From: CAG-390 sp045636385
GTDB taxonomy: Bacteria; Bacillota; Clostridia; Oscillospirales; CAG-272
Assembly (NCBI GenBank): GCA_045636385.1
Contig: JAZTXK010000078.1
Span: forward strand, 213,508-277,507
Length of the DNA: 64,000 nt
Reading direction: 5' to 3'
Each line of letters begins with the position of its first letter. The first letter of the stretch is position 1. The notes below the pieces were generated by a model, which was given only the letters and a program-made list of their open reading frames with translations, was not told the DNA's origin and searched no databases. The position numbers and the translations under genes were made by a program. Below, in pieces: positions 24,384 through 33,334 of the stretch.

Positions 24384-25517
24384 TTAATTATAAATTCTTT
24401 TATAATTCGCGAAAGTATCGCAGGTATCAGGCTCGTCTACGACGGTCAGCTCCTCGTTTCCTAGCGATATAACCTTCGTTGTAACGTGAAGTTCTCGGTT
24501 ATTGTATGCGTATTTGAAGATCAAGTCGATATTTTGTTTGAACACATCAAGACTGAAATCGGTATCGACCATTGCTTCGATCTCGGCAAAAACAGCGGGG
24601 GCGCGGTTATAATTCGTTATGCTGATAAAAGTTGTAATAAACTTTTTTATAAGCTCGGCGGTGGTCTTTTCGCGCGAGCCGCCGTTATGATAGTCATTAA
24701 ACATCAAAACGTCAAGCACGCCCTCTCCGTCAAGCCTTTGAATGCCCGACTTGAGATTGATATCTATTCCGCCCGCTTTATCGGTATATACCATATCACA
24801 GGGAACGTTAAAATTTATTCCGCCGAGAGCATCGACAAGCGCCGGGAATTTTTCCATTGAAACAACGGCGTAATTATCGATCATAACGCCCGTCATAGCG
24901 TAAACCTTATTCAGAAGGGCTTCAAGCCCGTATCTGCCGTAGACCTCGGAAAGCTTGACGTATTTACCGCTCATATCAACGTACGCATCGGTGGGAAATA
25001 CGGTAAATGTGAACTGCTCGCGTTCCTTATCCGCACGGATAAGAACGAGCGCGTCGGTTTCGATTAGTCGGTAATCGACCGAATAGAATCCGGAGCTGAA
25101 GATCAGGCTTCCGTCGTCAGCCACGATGCCGTCGCCGCTCCAAAATTCTTTATCCGAAACGACCGAACCGGGCTTTGGCTTTACGTCGGTGGGAGGCGAA
25201 ACTGCTGTGACCTCGTCCGCTTTGATCCCGTAAAGTTTCTCAAGCATCGAGGGATCGTAATTAACGAATCTGGAGGGGCGAAAATCCGTTCCGATCAGCA
25301 AAAGATTGAAGGATTCGCCTTTGTCTGTAAGCTGAACGCCAATGGGATTATCGGGGGAATCTTCGGGTTCTGCAGTAGTTTCCTCCGGCGGCTGAGTTTC
25401 GACGCTGTCGCCGAGAAGATTATTCAGAACCAAACCAACGAGCATATAGGCTATCAAGCCAAAAATTATCAGCGCAATCAGAAACGTCAAAACAAAGTTT
25501 TTAGTTGCGGAAAGCAT
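24384..25517 (-). CDS. LytR-CpsA-Psr (LCP) family protein
   Basis: This 377-residue protein has an N-terminal membrane helix (about 9-32), an acidic Pro/Thr linker and an extracellular LCP domain. ESFNLLLIGTDFRP near 70 opens the domain, FPTDAYVDMSGKYVKLSEVY is near 185, and LVDALGGINFNVPCDMVYTD leads to LKSGIQRLDGEGVLDVL near 290. Family members transfer anionic polymers or other glycopolymers from lipid carrier to peptidoglycan. The usual R-x-x-R-Q ending of the motif appears only as SREKTTAELIKKF, so activity is less certain. GGAGGAG precedes the ATG. Confidence 0.78.
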   Translation of the reverse strand: MLSATKNFVLTFLIALIIFGLIAYMLVGLVLNNLLGDSVETQPPEETTAEPEDSPDNPIGVQLTDKGESFNLLLIGTDFRPSRFVNYDPSMLEKLYGIKADEVTAVSPPTDVKPKPGSVVSDKEFWSGDGIVADDGSLIFSSGFYSVDYRLIETDALVLIRADKEREQFTFTVFPTDAYVDMSGKYVKLSEVYGRYGLEALLNKVYAMTGVMIDNYAVVSMEKFPALVDALGGINFNVPCDMVYTDKAGGIDINLKSGIQRLDGEGVLDVLMFNDYHNGGSREKTTAELIKKFITTFISITNYNRAPAVFAEIEAMVDTDFSLDVFKQNIDLIFKYAYNNRELHVTTKVISLGNEELTVVDEPDTCDTFANYKRIYN

Positions 25518-25588
25518 TTCATCTCCTCCTTTCGCAACTTATATTATACACCAATCCACGGTGCAAAAAAAGACATTAATTGTAACAA

Positions 25589-26722
25589 TTATTCAACTCT
25601 CTCGCCGAGAATCTTGACGTAATGCTGATAGAATTCCTCGTATCTGCCCTCGTCGAGTGCTTCGCGGATCTTTCCCATAAGCTCGTTATAGAAATAGAGA
25701 TTGTGAAGCACGGCAAGTCGCATACCGAGGCTTTCCTTTGCCTTGAAGAGATGTCTGATGTAAGAACGGCTGTAAAGTCGGCACGCGGGACACTGGCAAT
25801 CGGGATCGATCGGTCTGTCATCCTTGGCAAATCGCTCGTTGAGAAGGTTGATCTTTCCCTTCCATGTAAAGAGATTTCCGTGGCGTGCGTTACGGCTGGG
25901 CATTACGCAGTCGAAGAAATCTATACCTCTGCGTACAGCCTCGATGATATTAAGGGGCGTTCCGACGCCCATAAGGTATCTCGCCTTTTCCTTGGGCATA
26001 TGAGGTTCAACTGCATCAATGATACGGTACATATCCTCGGTTGCCTCACCTACTGCAAGACCGCCGATAGCATAACCGTCGAGATCGAGCTCCGCGATCT
26101 GCTTCATATTCTCAATTCGGAGATCCTCGTAGGTTCCGCCCTGATTGATACCGAAAAGAAGCTGATTCTTATTGATAGTTTCGGGGAGCGAATTCAGACG
26201 TGCCATCTCCTCTTTACATCTGACGAGCCAACGAACCGTTCTCTCCGCCGACTGCTTGACGTACTTATAGGGCGCGGGGTTCTCAACACACTCGTCAAAC
26301 GCCATTGCTATCGTCGAGCCGAGGTGCGACTGGATCTGCATACTCTCCTCGGGTCCCATAAAGATGCGCTTGCCGTCGACGTGGGAAGCAAATTTTACGC
26401 CCTCCTCCGTAATCTTGCGGAGCTGGGAAAGGGAGAATACCTGAAATCCGCCGCTGTCGGTAAGGATGGGGCCTGTCCAATTCATAAATTTGTGAAGTCC
26501 GCCCATTTCGTAGATGAGCTTATCACCGGGACGGATGTGGAGGTGGTAGGTGTTGGAAAGCTCTACCTGACAGCGCACCTCGCGAAGGTCCTCGGAGGAA
26601 ATACCGCCCTTGACAGCCGCGCAGGTACCTACGTTCATAAACACGGGAGTCTGGATGTCACCGTGTACCGTGTGGAAGACGCCTCTGCGGGCGCGGCCTT
26701 CCTGTTTCAGAAGTTCATACAT
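25589..26722 (-). CDS. tgt: queuine / preQ1 tRNA-ribosyltransferase
   Basis: This 377-residue TIM-barrel enzyme exchanges guanine at position 34 of GUN-anticodon tRNAs for preQ1. TDSGGFQVFSL near 88-98 holds a catalytic Asp, and DFFDCVMPSRNARHG near 260 holds the nucleophile Asp. The zinc site is CQCPACRLYSR near 308 with a downstream His. The ATG lies two bases after the mutL stop, so it is in the mutSL transcript. The usual downstream yajC is not next to it here. Confidence 0.96.
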   Translation of the reverse strand: MYELLKQEGRARRGVFHTVHGDIQTPVFMNVGTCAAVKGGISSEDLREVRCQVELSNTYHLHIRPGDKLIYEMGGLHKFMNWTGPILTDSGGFQVFSLSQLRKITEEGVKFASHVDGKRIFMGPEESMQIQSHLGSTIAMAFDECVENPAPYKYVKQSAERTVRWLVRCKEEMARLNSLPETINKNQLLFGINQGGTYEDLRIENMKQIAELDLDGYAIGGLAVGEATEDMYRIIDAVEPHMPKEKARYLMGVGTPLNIIEAVRRGIDFFDCVMPSRNARHGNLFTWKGKINLLNERFAKDDRPIDPDCQCPACRLYSRSYIRHLFKAKESLGMRLAVLHNLYFYNELMGKIREALDEGRYEEFYQHYVKILGERVE

Positions 26723-26723
26723 T

Positions 26724-28661
26724 TTAAGTCCTCTTAAACAAATGATCTATTGTATTTTTTGTAATTTCTATTGCAATGGGTCTGCCGTGCGGACAGCATA
26801 TAACATCGGGGTTTGCCTTCAGCTCGCGGACGAGCCATTCGGCGTAGCCCTCGGGATAGACGCGACCTGCCTTAATCGCCGCCTTGCAGGACGCCTGATA
26901 AAGTGCCTTTTCAAAGACGATATCTGCGGTCAGCTCGACACCCGAGCCTTGCTTTACCGAATCGGCAAAGACTTCAATCATCGCCGCCGCGGCGTTGACG
27001 GTCACGGCTGTTGGGATCGCGGAAATATATACCGTGTTGCGAGCAGTGGAGAAGGCAAATCCGACGCTCTCGATGCTTTCGCGGTATTCCTCGAGAAGCG
27101 CGATCTCGTCGCTCATTAGCATAACCTCGACGGGCAGAGCCATAAGCTGTGAATCGGGTTTTCGGTCGCGGAGCGATCGCTTGAGAGATTCAAATATCAG
27201 CCTCTCGTGTGCCGCATGCTTGTCTATAAGAAGCATCTTGTTTCCGCACTCGACGATGACGTAGGAATTAAACACCTCACCGACGAGTCTGTAAAATCCC
27301 GCCTCGGAGGGCGACGCCTCGCGCGCAATCTCGCGTTCGGGTGCGGGAGGAGCGACGGGTTCGTTTGTGACTTGTGGAACGGTCGGTGTGACACACTCTT
27401 TGGCAAAGTCGCGTTCGGGTTGAGACGGCGACTTGAACGTGGAAGACGAGCGGAATATCGGAGGCGGAGTAGACTCGCGGAATACGGGCGTAGGCGTAGG
27501 CGTAGGTGTCGGCTCGGACACGGGAGCCTGCTCGGTGATGTCTATCTGCTTATACGGCGTCGGCTCGAGCGCTCTGTCAGCCACGGGAGCGAAAGCTTGC
27601 GCGGACGTTGGTTTGGTCGAGCTGACGAATGCGCTCCTTCTGCCCTCAAGCCCGTCGATTTGCGGTCTTTCGGTGTTTTCGGCAAGAGCCGTGCGAACCG
27701 AATGGTATATCGCGTCAAAGACGGGTCGCTCGTTTGAGAATTTGACCTCAAGCTTGCTTGGATGTACGTTAACGTCAACTGTATTCGGTGCGATATCAAT
27801 ATAGATCACGCAGCCGGGGAATTTTTCGGGCGGGATATACGAGGTATATGCCTGCTCGATCGCCGCCATTGCGGTCTTGGTCTTGATATATCTTCCGTTG
27901 ATGAAGAAATTCTGATAATTTCTGTTAGCGCGCGGATAGGCGGGTGCGGTTATGAAGCCCGACACCTTAACGCCGTCTCGCTCACCGTCGATCTCGAGCA
28001 TCGAGGTGGCAAGATCCTTGCCGTAGACGCTTCGGATAGCCGATCGGCGGTTTCCGTCGCCGCTTGTTTCAAGCTTAAGCACCCCGTCGGAAATGAGCTT
28101 GAACGCGACCTCGGGGTGCGAGAGCGCGATCTTTTCAAGCACTGTGCCGACCGCCATAGCTTCGGTGAGATCACGCTTGAGGAATTTCAGTCTTGCCGGG
28201 ACGTTTGCGAAAAGATTTTCGACTATTATAGTCGTTCCGTCGGACGCGCCGCGTTCGCTGACCGCGCCGACTCTGCCGGAATTTATCTCAATAAACGCGC
28301 CCATTTCACGGTCTCGGGTCTTTGAAATGATGCGCACGTCGGCAACCGAGCATATCGCGGCAAGTGCCTCACCTCGGAAGCCGAGAGTCATGATAGCCGC
28401 GAGGTCATCGGCTTCGCGTATCTTGCTCGTCGCGTGACGGCGGACGGCTACGGGAAGATCCTCGGGCTCGATTCCCGAGCCGTTATCGGTTACGCGCATA
28501 AAAAGCACACCGCCGCGCTGTATCTCGACGGTTACTCTGTCTGCGCCCGCGTCTATTGAATTTTCAACCAGTTCCTTGATCACCGAGGCGGGTCTGTCGA
28601 CGACCTCGCCGGCGGCAATGAGGTTGGCGACCTCAAAACTCAATACGTTAATCTTACCCAT
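26724..28661 (-). CDS. mutL: DNA mismatch repair protein MutL
   Basis: This 645-residue protein has an N-terminal GHKL ATPase domain with IAAGEVVDRPASVIKELVEN and SIDAGAD (about 15-42) and FRGEALAAICSV near 95. A Pro-rich linker (about 340-445) contains a PTPTPTP run. The C-terminal dimerisation domain carries the endonuclease motif DKHAAHERLIFE (480-491, usual form DQHAAxERxxxE) plus ACKAA- and CPHGRP-type motifs (the first reads SCKAAIKAG). It is likely a nicking MutL, as expected in bacteria without MutH. It lies 16 bp after mutS. Confidence 0.96.
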   Translation of the reverse strand: MGKINVLSFEVANLIAAGEVVDRPASVIKELVENSIDAGADRVTVEIQRGGVLFMRVTDNGSGIEPEDLPVAVRRHATSKIREADDLAAIMTLGFRGEALAAICSVADVRIISKTRDREMGAFIEINSGRVGAVSERGASDGTTIIVENLFANVPARLKFLKRDLTEAMAVGTVLEKIALSHPEVAFKLISDGVLKLETSGDGNRRSAIRSVYGKDLATSMLEIDGERDGVKVSGFITAPAYPRANRNYQNFFINGRYIKTKTAMAAIEQAYTSYIPPEKFPGCVIYIDIAPNTVDVNVHPSKLEVKFSNERPVFDAIYHSVRTALAENTERPQIDGLEGRRSAFVSSTKPTSAQAFAPVADRALEPTPYKQIDITEQAPVSEPTPTPTPTPVFRESTPPPIFRSSSTFKSPSQPERDFAKECVTPTVPQVTNEPVAPPAPEREIAREASPSEAGFYRLVGEVFNSYVIVECGNKMLLIDKHAAHERLIFESLKRSLRDRKPDSQLMALPVEVMLMSDEIALLEEYRESIESVGFAFSTARNTVYISAIPTAVTVNAAAAMIEVFADSVKQGSGVELTADIVFEKALYQASCKAAIKAGRVYPEGYAEWLVRELKANPDVICCPHGRPIAIEITKNTIDHLFKRT

Positions 28662-28677
28662 TTTCTACCGTTCTAAC

Positions 28678-31260
28678 TTACTTTAGTTTCTTTTGAAGCT
28701 CATTGAGAAGCGCCATCGCCTCGAAGGGCGACATATTGTTGAGATCAGCCGCACGGATATCGTCGATAACGCTGTCCTCAATACAATCATCGAGTGTGAT
28801 TGCAATATCGTCGTCTACAATGACTTCACTTGCGTTCATTGCGCGAGCACGGGCTTCGGTTTCGGCGAGGATCACCTTGGCGCGGTTGATAACCTCATTC
28901 GGGATTCCAGCAAGCTTTGCTACCTCGATTCCGTAGCTGTCGTCGGTGCCGCCCGGAACGATCTTGCGAAGGAATACTATTCCGTCGCCGCGTTTTCTTG
29001 CGGCAATATTGTAGTTGACCACTCCGTCGAGCTCGTCCGCAAGCGCGGTCAGCTCGTGATAGTGAGTGGCAAACAAGGTCTTTGCGCCGACCTTCTTGCT
29101 TTGCGTATATTCAACGATCGCACGCGCGATGCTCATACCGTCAAAGGTCGAGGTGCCGCGTCCGACCTCGTCGTAAATGATAAGGCTATTCTTCGTTGCC
29201 GAGCGGAGGATCGTCGCAACCTCGTTCATCTCAAGCATAAAGGTCGACTGACCCGATGCGAGGTCGTCGGACGCGCCGACGCGAGTGAAAACTCTATCGA
29301 CCACGCAGATATCTGCAGCAGATGCGGGAACGAACGAGCCGATCTGCATCATAATGCTGATGATAGCGACCTGACGCATATAGGTGGATTTACCCGCCAT
29401 ATTCGGTCCCGTAATGATCATAACGCGCGAGTTTTTCATATCAAGGTGCGTATCGTTGGGAACGAAATAGGAATCCTTGACAAAAAGCTCGACAACGGGG
29501 TGTCTACCGTCACGAATCTCGATCATCTTGTTATCATTGAGCGAGGGGCAGACGTAATTGTTCTTCGCGGCGACCGAGGCAAGCGAGCAATAGACGTCAA
29601 GCTTCGCCAGAGTCGATGCGACCGACTGTATTCTCGGAGCAGCCGCCGCAACGAGTGCGCGGATCTGCGAGAAAATGTCGTATTCAAGGGCGGCAAGTCT
29701 GTCGCCCGCTCCGAGGACTGTGGCTTCGATCTCCTTGAGCTCCTCGGTTATGTATCTCTCGCCGTTTGCGAGGGTCTGTTTTCTGATGTAATGCGCGGGC
29801 ACCTGATCCATAAAGGACTTCGATACCTCTATATAATAGCCGAATACACGGTTATTTCCAATCTTAAGCGTCTTGATTCCCGTCGATTCGCGTTCCTTTT
29901 CGGCGATCTGCTCAAGCCATTGCTTTCCGCCGCCGAGGATGGAGCGAAGCTCGTCGACATCCTTATCGTAGTCCTTCGCGATCATTCCGCCCTCTCTGAC
30001 GGAGAAAGGAGGCTCGGGGTCGATGGCGCGGTCGATCAACGTTGTGATATCATCGAGAGGATCCAGCGAATTGCGAAGCGAGGCAAGCTCACCTCCCGCA
30101 AAGTCCGCAAGCAGCTCCCTGATCTTCGGAACTACCGAAAGCGTCGCGAGTATTGCGCGAAGATCGCGCGCGTTCGCGCTTCCGAAAACAACTCGGGCAA
30201 CGAGGCGTTCAAGGTCGAGCACCGAGCTCATAAGATCCGAAATATCTTCGCGGAGCATATAATTTTCAAAAAGCTCGGTGACCGCGTTCTGTCTGCGGAG
30301 GATTTCGGAAACCGAGAGCAGCGGGTGCTCTATCCAAAGCTTGAGCATTCTCGCGCCTGCCGCACTCTTGGTCTTGTCCAGCACCCACAAAAGCGAGCCC
30401 TTCTTTTCCTTGGTGCGCATAGTTTCTGTCAGCTCGAGATTGCGGCGCGTCGAGTAGTCGATCTGCATATATCTGTTCGTTTCGTAGATATTCAGATCCT
30501 TAATATAGGACATATCCGATCTCTGCGTTTCCGCGATATAAGAAATTATCGCGCCGAGTGCGCAGATCAGTTCCCTTCTCTCGAGATCCTCCTCTCGGAG
30601 TATGCCCGCAAAATGACGCGAGGCGGCAATGCTCGCGGCAGTCGGCTCAAAATAATGAGCACGTCTATCCTCGATCATTGATCCGACCTTATGGGAAATG
30701 AAATCAAAAAGCGCCGGCTGTGTCTTAATCGGTACGTTGATAAGGATCTCACTCGGCTGATAGGTCGCAAGCTCGTTTTGAATCTCGGTGACGATGCTCT
30801 TGCCTGAAAAATCGGTGGCGTAGATCTGTCCCGTAGAGATATCCGCAAAGCAGAGACCCGCGCCGCCCTCGGTCAGGTAGAGCGAGCAGAGGAAGTTGTT
30901 CGCTCCCTCGGTCAGCATCTGCGGCTCGATAACGGTGCCGGGCGTGATGATGCGGACAACGTCGCGCTTGACGAGTCCCTTTGCGGTAGCCGGGTCCTCG
31001 ACCTGCTCGCAGATCGCGACCTTATAGCCCTTGTCGATCAGCTTTGCGATGTATCCCTCCGCGCTGTGGAAGGGTACTCCGCACATAGGAGCGCGCTCGG
31101 ATTCACCGCAGTCGCGTCCCGTGAGCGTCAGCTCCAGCTCGCGCGAGGCTGTGAGGGCGTCGTCAAAGAACATCTCGTAAAAGTCGCCGAGACGGTAAAA
31201 CAAGAGGTAGCCCTCGTATTGATTTTTTATTTCAAAATATTGCTGCATCATAGGAGTCAT
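28678..31260 (-). CDS. mutS: DNA mismatch repair protein MutS
   Basis: This 860-residue MutS1-type protein has MTPMMQQYFEIKNQY followed by GYLLFYRLGDFYEMFFDDA, which includes the mismatch-wedge Phe-x-Glu motif (FYEMF). The clamp and lever regions are complete. The ATPase has Walker A GPNMAGKSTYMRQVA near 615-629 and YDEVGRGTSTFDGMSIA. It recognises base mismatches and recruits MutL, encoded directly downstream. It stands in a miaB-ylbF-mutS-mutL-tgt run on the minus strand. Confidence 0.97.
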   Translation of the reverse strand: MTPMMQQYFEIKNQYEGYLLFYRLGDFYEMFFDDALTASRELELTLTGRDCGESERAPMCGVPFHSAEGYIAKLIDKGYKVAICEQVEDPATAKGLVKRDVVRIITPGTVIEPQMLTEGANNFLCSLYLTEGGAGLCFADISTGQIYATDFSGKSIVTEIQNELATYQPSEILINVPIKTQPALFDFISHKVGSMIEDRRAHYFEPTAASIAASRHFAGILREEDLERRELICALGAIISYIAETQRSDMSYIKDLNIYETNRYMQIDYSTRRNLELTETMRTKEKKGSLLWVLDKTKSAAGARMLKLWIEHPLLSVSEILRRQNAVTELFENYMLREDISDLMSSVLDLERLVARVVFGSANARDLRAILATLSVVPKIRELLADFAGGELASLRNSLDPLDDITTLIDRAIDPEPPFSVREGGMIAKDYDKDVDELRSILGGGKQWLEQIAEKERESTGIKTLKIGNNRVFGYYIEVSKSFMDQVPAHYIRKQTLANGERYITEELKEIEATVLGAGDRLAALEYDIFSQIRALVAAAAPRIQSVASTLAKLDVYCSLASVAAKNNYVCPSLNDNKMIEIRDGRHPVVELFVKDSYFVPNDTHLDMKNSRVMIITGPNMAGKSTYMRQVAIISIMMQIGSFVPASAADICVVDRVFTRVGASDDLASGQSTFMLEMNEVATILRSATKNSLIIYDEVGRGTSTFDGMSIARAIVEYTQSKKVGAKTLFATHYHELTALADELDGVVNYNIAARKRGDGIVFLRKIVPGGTDDSYGIEVAKLAGIPNEVINRAKVILAETEARARAMNASEVIVDDDIAITLDDCIEDSVIDDIRAADLNNMSPFEAMALLNELQKKLK

Positions 31261-31297
31261 AATGCAACACCTCTCATTTCTTAAGCGTTAATGTGAA

Positions 31298-31693
31298 TTA
31301 GTGACAGCCGTGGCAGGTGGAGCAATCGTGTGTGCAAGCGGAGGGATCCTCGCCCGTGATCTGCTGCATCATTACGTTATTGATCTGAGTGAGAAGCTCG
31401 CGGACCTGATCCTGCTTTTCGCTGAATTCAACGAAGGTCTTCGATGCGGTGATCTCGCCGTAAAGCCCCTGAAGTCTGCTCTGAACGGTCTCGATAACGA
31501 ATGCGTTCGGCTCGGACTTTGTATTTTCCTCTGCGAGAAGCTGCTGCTGAACCGAATACTCGCGGATCTTATCCTGGAGTGCCTCGTCTGCAACGTAAGC
31601 TGCCTCTGCCTTTTCGTAAGCCTTCATAAGCTCGCTTTCTTTAACTTCCTTGCCGATATTTGCGGCAAGCTCAAGAATCTGTGCCTTTTCCAT
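31298..31693 (-). CDS. YlbF-family protein with C-terminal Cys-rich tail
   Basis: This 131-residue helical protein belongs to the YlbF/YmcA family (PF06133). In Bacillus these proteins form the Y-complex with YaaT, which affects RNase Y, competence and sporulation and is reported to carry iron-sulfur clusters. The body (about 1-115) is alpha-helical with QDKIREYSVQQQLLA. The tail CTHDCSTCHGCH has four Cys and three His, suited to bind metal. I chose the ATG at 31693 because AAAGGAA lies before it. An in-frame ATG at 31711 lacks one. Confidence 0.82.
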   Translation of the reverse strand: MEKAQILELAANIGKEVKESELMKAYEKAEAAYVADEALQDKIREYSVQQQLLAEENTKSEPNAFVIETVQSRLQGLYGEITASKTFVEFSEKQDQVRELLTQINNVMMQQITGEDPSACTHDCSTCHGCH

Positions 31694-31720
31694 TTTTATA
31701 ATTCCTTTCAAATATAAATC

Positions 31721-33133
31721 TTATTTAACTTCCTCGCCGTAAAGGGCGTAGGGGTGTGTCTTGGTCACCTTGACCTCGACGTAATCGCCCTCCCGCGCCG
31801 TATCCGACGCGAAAAGGAGGATCTTATTTCCTTCGGTTCTGCCCTCAAGCATTCCGGAATTGTTTTTGCTCTGTCCCTGACAGATCACGCGATAAGTCTT
31901 ACCGAGGCATTCGGCATTCAGGCTATCTGCGATCTCAGTCTGAAGATCAAGCAGCCGGCGCATACGCTCCGCCTTGACGTCATCGGGAACGACATCCTCC
32001 ATCTTCGCGGCGGGCGTGCCGTTTCGAGGCGAGTAGATGAAGGAAAAAACCATATCGTATTTAACGTATGAAAGAAGCTCGAGTGTCTTCTCGAAATCCT
32101 CATCGGTTTCGCCGGGGAAGGCGACTATGATATCTGTCGAAAGAGCTGCATCGGGGAGCTTTTCCTTGATGTAATCAAGGATTTCGATATACTTCTCTGC
32201 TGTGTAACCGCGATTCATTTTGCGGAGTATCTCGCTTGAACCCGACTGCAGAGGCAGGTGGAACTGACGCGCGATGTGTTCGTTTCGTGCCATAACGTCA
32301 ACGAGCTTTTTCGTTGCGTCCTTCGGGTGGCTCGTCATAAAATGAAGCTTATAATCACCTTCGATCGAGGCAAGTCGCTCGAGAAGATCGGCAAAATCAC
32401 AGTTGAAATCGCATCCTCTGCCGTATGAATTGACGTTCTGACCGAGGAGGGTGATATCCTTATAACCTTCTGCGATAAGTTGACGTACCTCCGCTTCGAT
32501 AGCATCGGGATGACGGCTTCTCTCGCGTCCGCGGACGTAGGGCACGATGCAGTAGGAACAGAAATTGTTGCATCCGTACATAATGCTGACCCACGCGCGG
32601 TAATTGCTCTCGCGGACGACGGGAATATCCTCGACCACGGGAGGTCTGTCCTCGGGGATAATAAATGTTCTCTTTGCACCCGAAAGGCGTCTGTAAAGAA
32701 GCTCGGGGAGCATATAGAGATCGGAGGTTCCGAAGGTGAAATCAACGTAGGGGTATTTATGCTTGATTTCGTCGGCGCGGTGCTGTTGGGACGGCATACA
32801 TCCGCAGACCGCGATTACAAGTTCTTTTTTATTAGTCTTGCAATGCTTGTACTGACCTATTAGCGACAGCGCCTTTTTCTCGGCGTGCTCGCGAACCGCG
32901 CAGGTGTTTACGACAATGAGGTCTGCATCGCTCGGTTCAGTTGTGATGGTGTATCCCATCTCGACCGCCATACCCGCGATTCTCTCGCTGTCAGCCTCAT
33001 TTTGCTGGCATCCGAAGGTCTGCACGAAACATTTATAGCCCTTGCCGCCAATCAAAGAAAGCACTTTATCGGCGTGCTCCCTTCTGCCGCTCGGCAACGG
33101 TTTTCCTATATTCATTCTCTTACATTCACTCAT
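31721..33133 (-). CDS. miaB: tRNA-2-methylthio-N6-dimethylallyladenosine synthase MiaB
   Basis: This 470-residue radical SAM methylthiotransferase adds ms2 to i6A37 of tRNA. The N-terminal MTTase domain has QTFGCQQNEADSE and CAVREHAEKKALS. The radical SAM cluster motif is YGCNNFCSYCIVP near 185-196. A TRAM domain ends the protein. The ATG at 33133 follows a consensus promoter (33173-33201). It is first in the run to ylbF and mutSL. Confidence 0.95.
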   Translation of the reverse strand: MSECKRMNIGKPLPSGRREHADKVLSLIGGKGYKCFVQTFGCQQNEADSERIAGMAVEMGYTITTEPSDADLIVVNTCAVREHAEKKALSLIGQYKHCKTNKKELVIAVCGCMPSQQHRADEIKHKYPYVDFTFGTSDLYMLPELLYRRLSGAKRTFIIPEDRPPVVEDIPVVRESNYRAWVSIMYGCNNFCSYCIVPYVRGRERSRHPDAIEAEVRQLIAEGYKDITLLGQNVNSYGRGCDFNCDFADLLERLASIEGDYKLHFMTSHPKDATKKLVDVMARNEHIARQFHLPLQSGSSEILRKMNRGYTAEKYIEILDYIKEKLPDAALSTDIIVAFPGETDEDFEKTLELLSYVKYDMVFSFIYSPRNGTPAAKMEDVVPDDVKAERMRRLLDLQTEIADSLNAECLGKTYRVICQGQSKNNSGMLEGRTEGNKILLFASDTAREGDYVEVKVTKTHPYALYGEEVK

Positions 33134-33172
33134 AACAATACTACTCGATTATACTTAATATTATATCACTTT

Positions 33173-33201
33173 ATTATACTACAAAATTGCTTCTGTGTCA
33201 A
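33173..33201 (-). promoter_or_regulatory. promoter of miaB and following genes
   Basis: On the minus strand TTGACA (33201-33196) and TATAAT (33178-33173) have a 17-base spacer, a full consensus match. Confidence 0.88.
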
Positions 33202-33290
33202 GTGGAATTTTTATATAATGTATTTAAAAACCAATTATATGCAAACAAGGAACGTATTCACAAAAACTTCATACATTTTCATCCGGAATA

Positions 33291-33299
33291 TGCTATAAT
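33291..33299 (+). promoter_or_regulatory. extended -10 promoter of the alcohol dehydrogenase gene
   Basis: TGCTATAAT (33291-33299) is an extended -10. The -35 region is weak. It lies 36 bases before the ATG. Confidence 0.6.
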
Positions 33300-33334
33300 T
33301 AAAAAGCAAGATAACATCCCAAAGGAGATGCGAT

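Noticed and set aside
27330..27560. Repetitive GGCGTAGG-like DNA near 27490 as a possible tandem repeat locus
   Set aside because: It encodes the Pro-Thr linker of MutL in frame and is too short and irregular to count as a separate repeat array.
27433..27804. Plus-strand frames of 120-190 codons inside mutL and mutS
   Set aside because: Shadows of the minus-strand repair genes, with no ribosome binding sites and Arg/Gly-rich low-complexity products.
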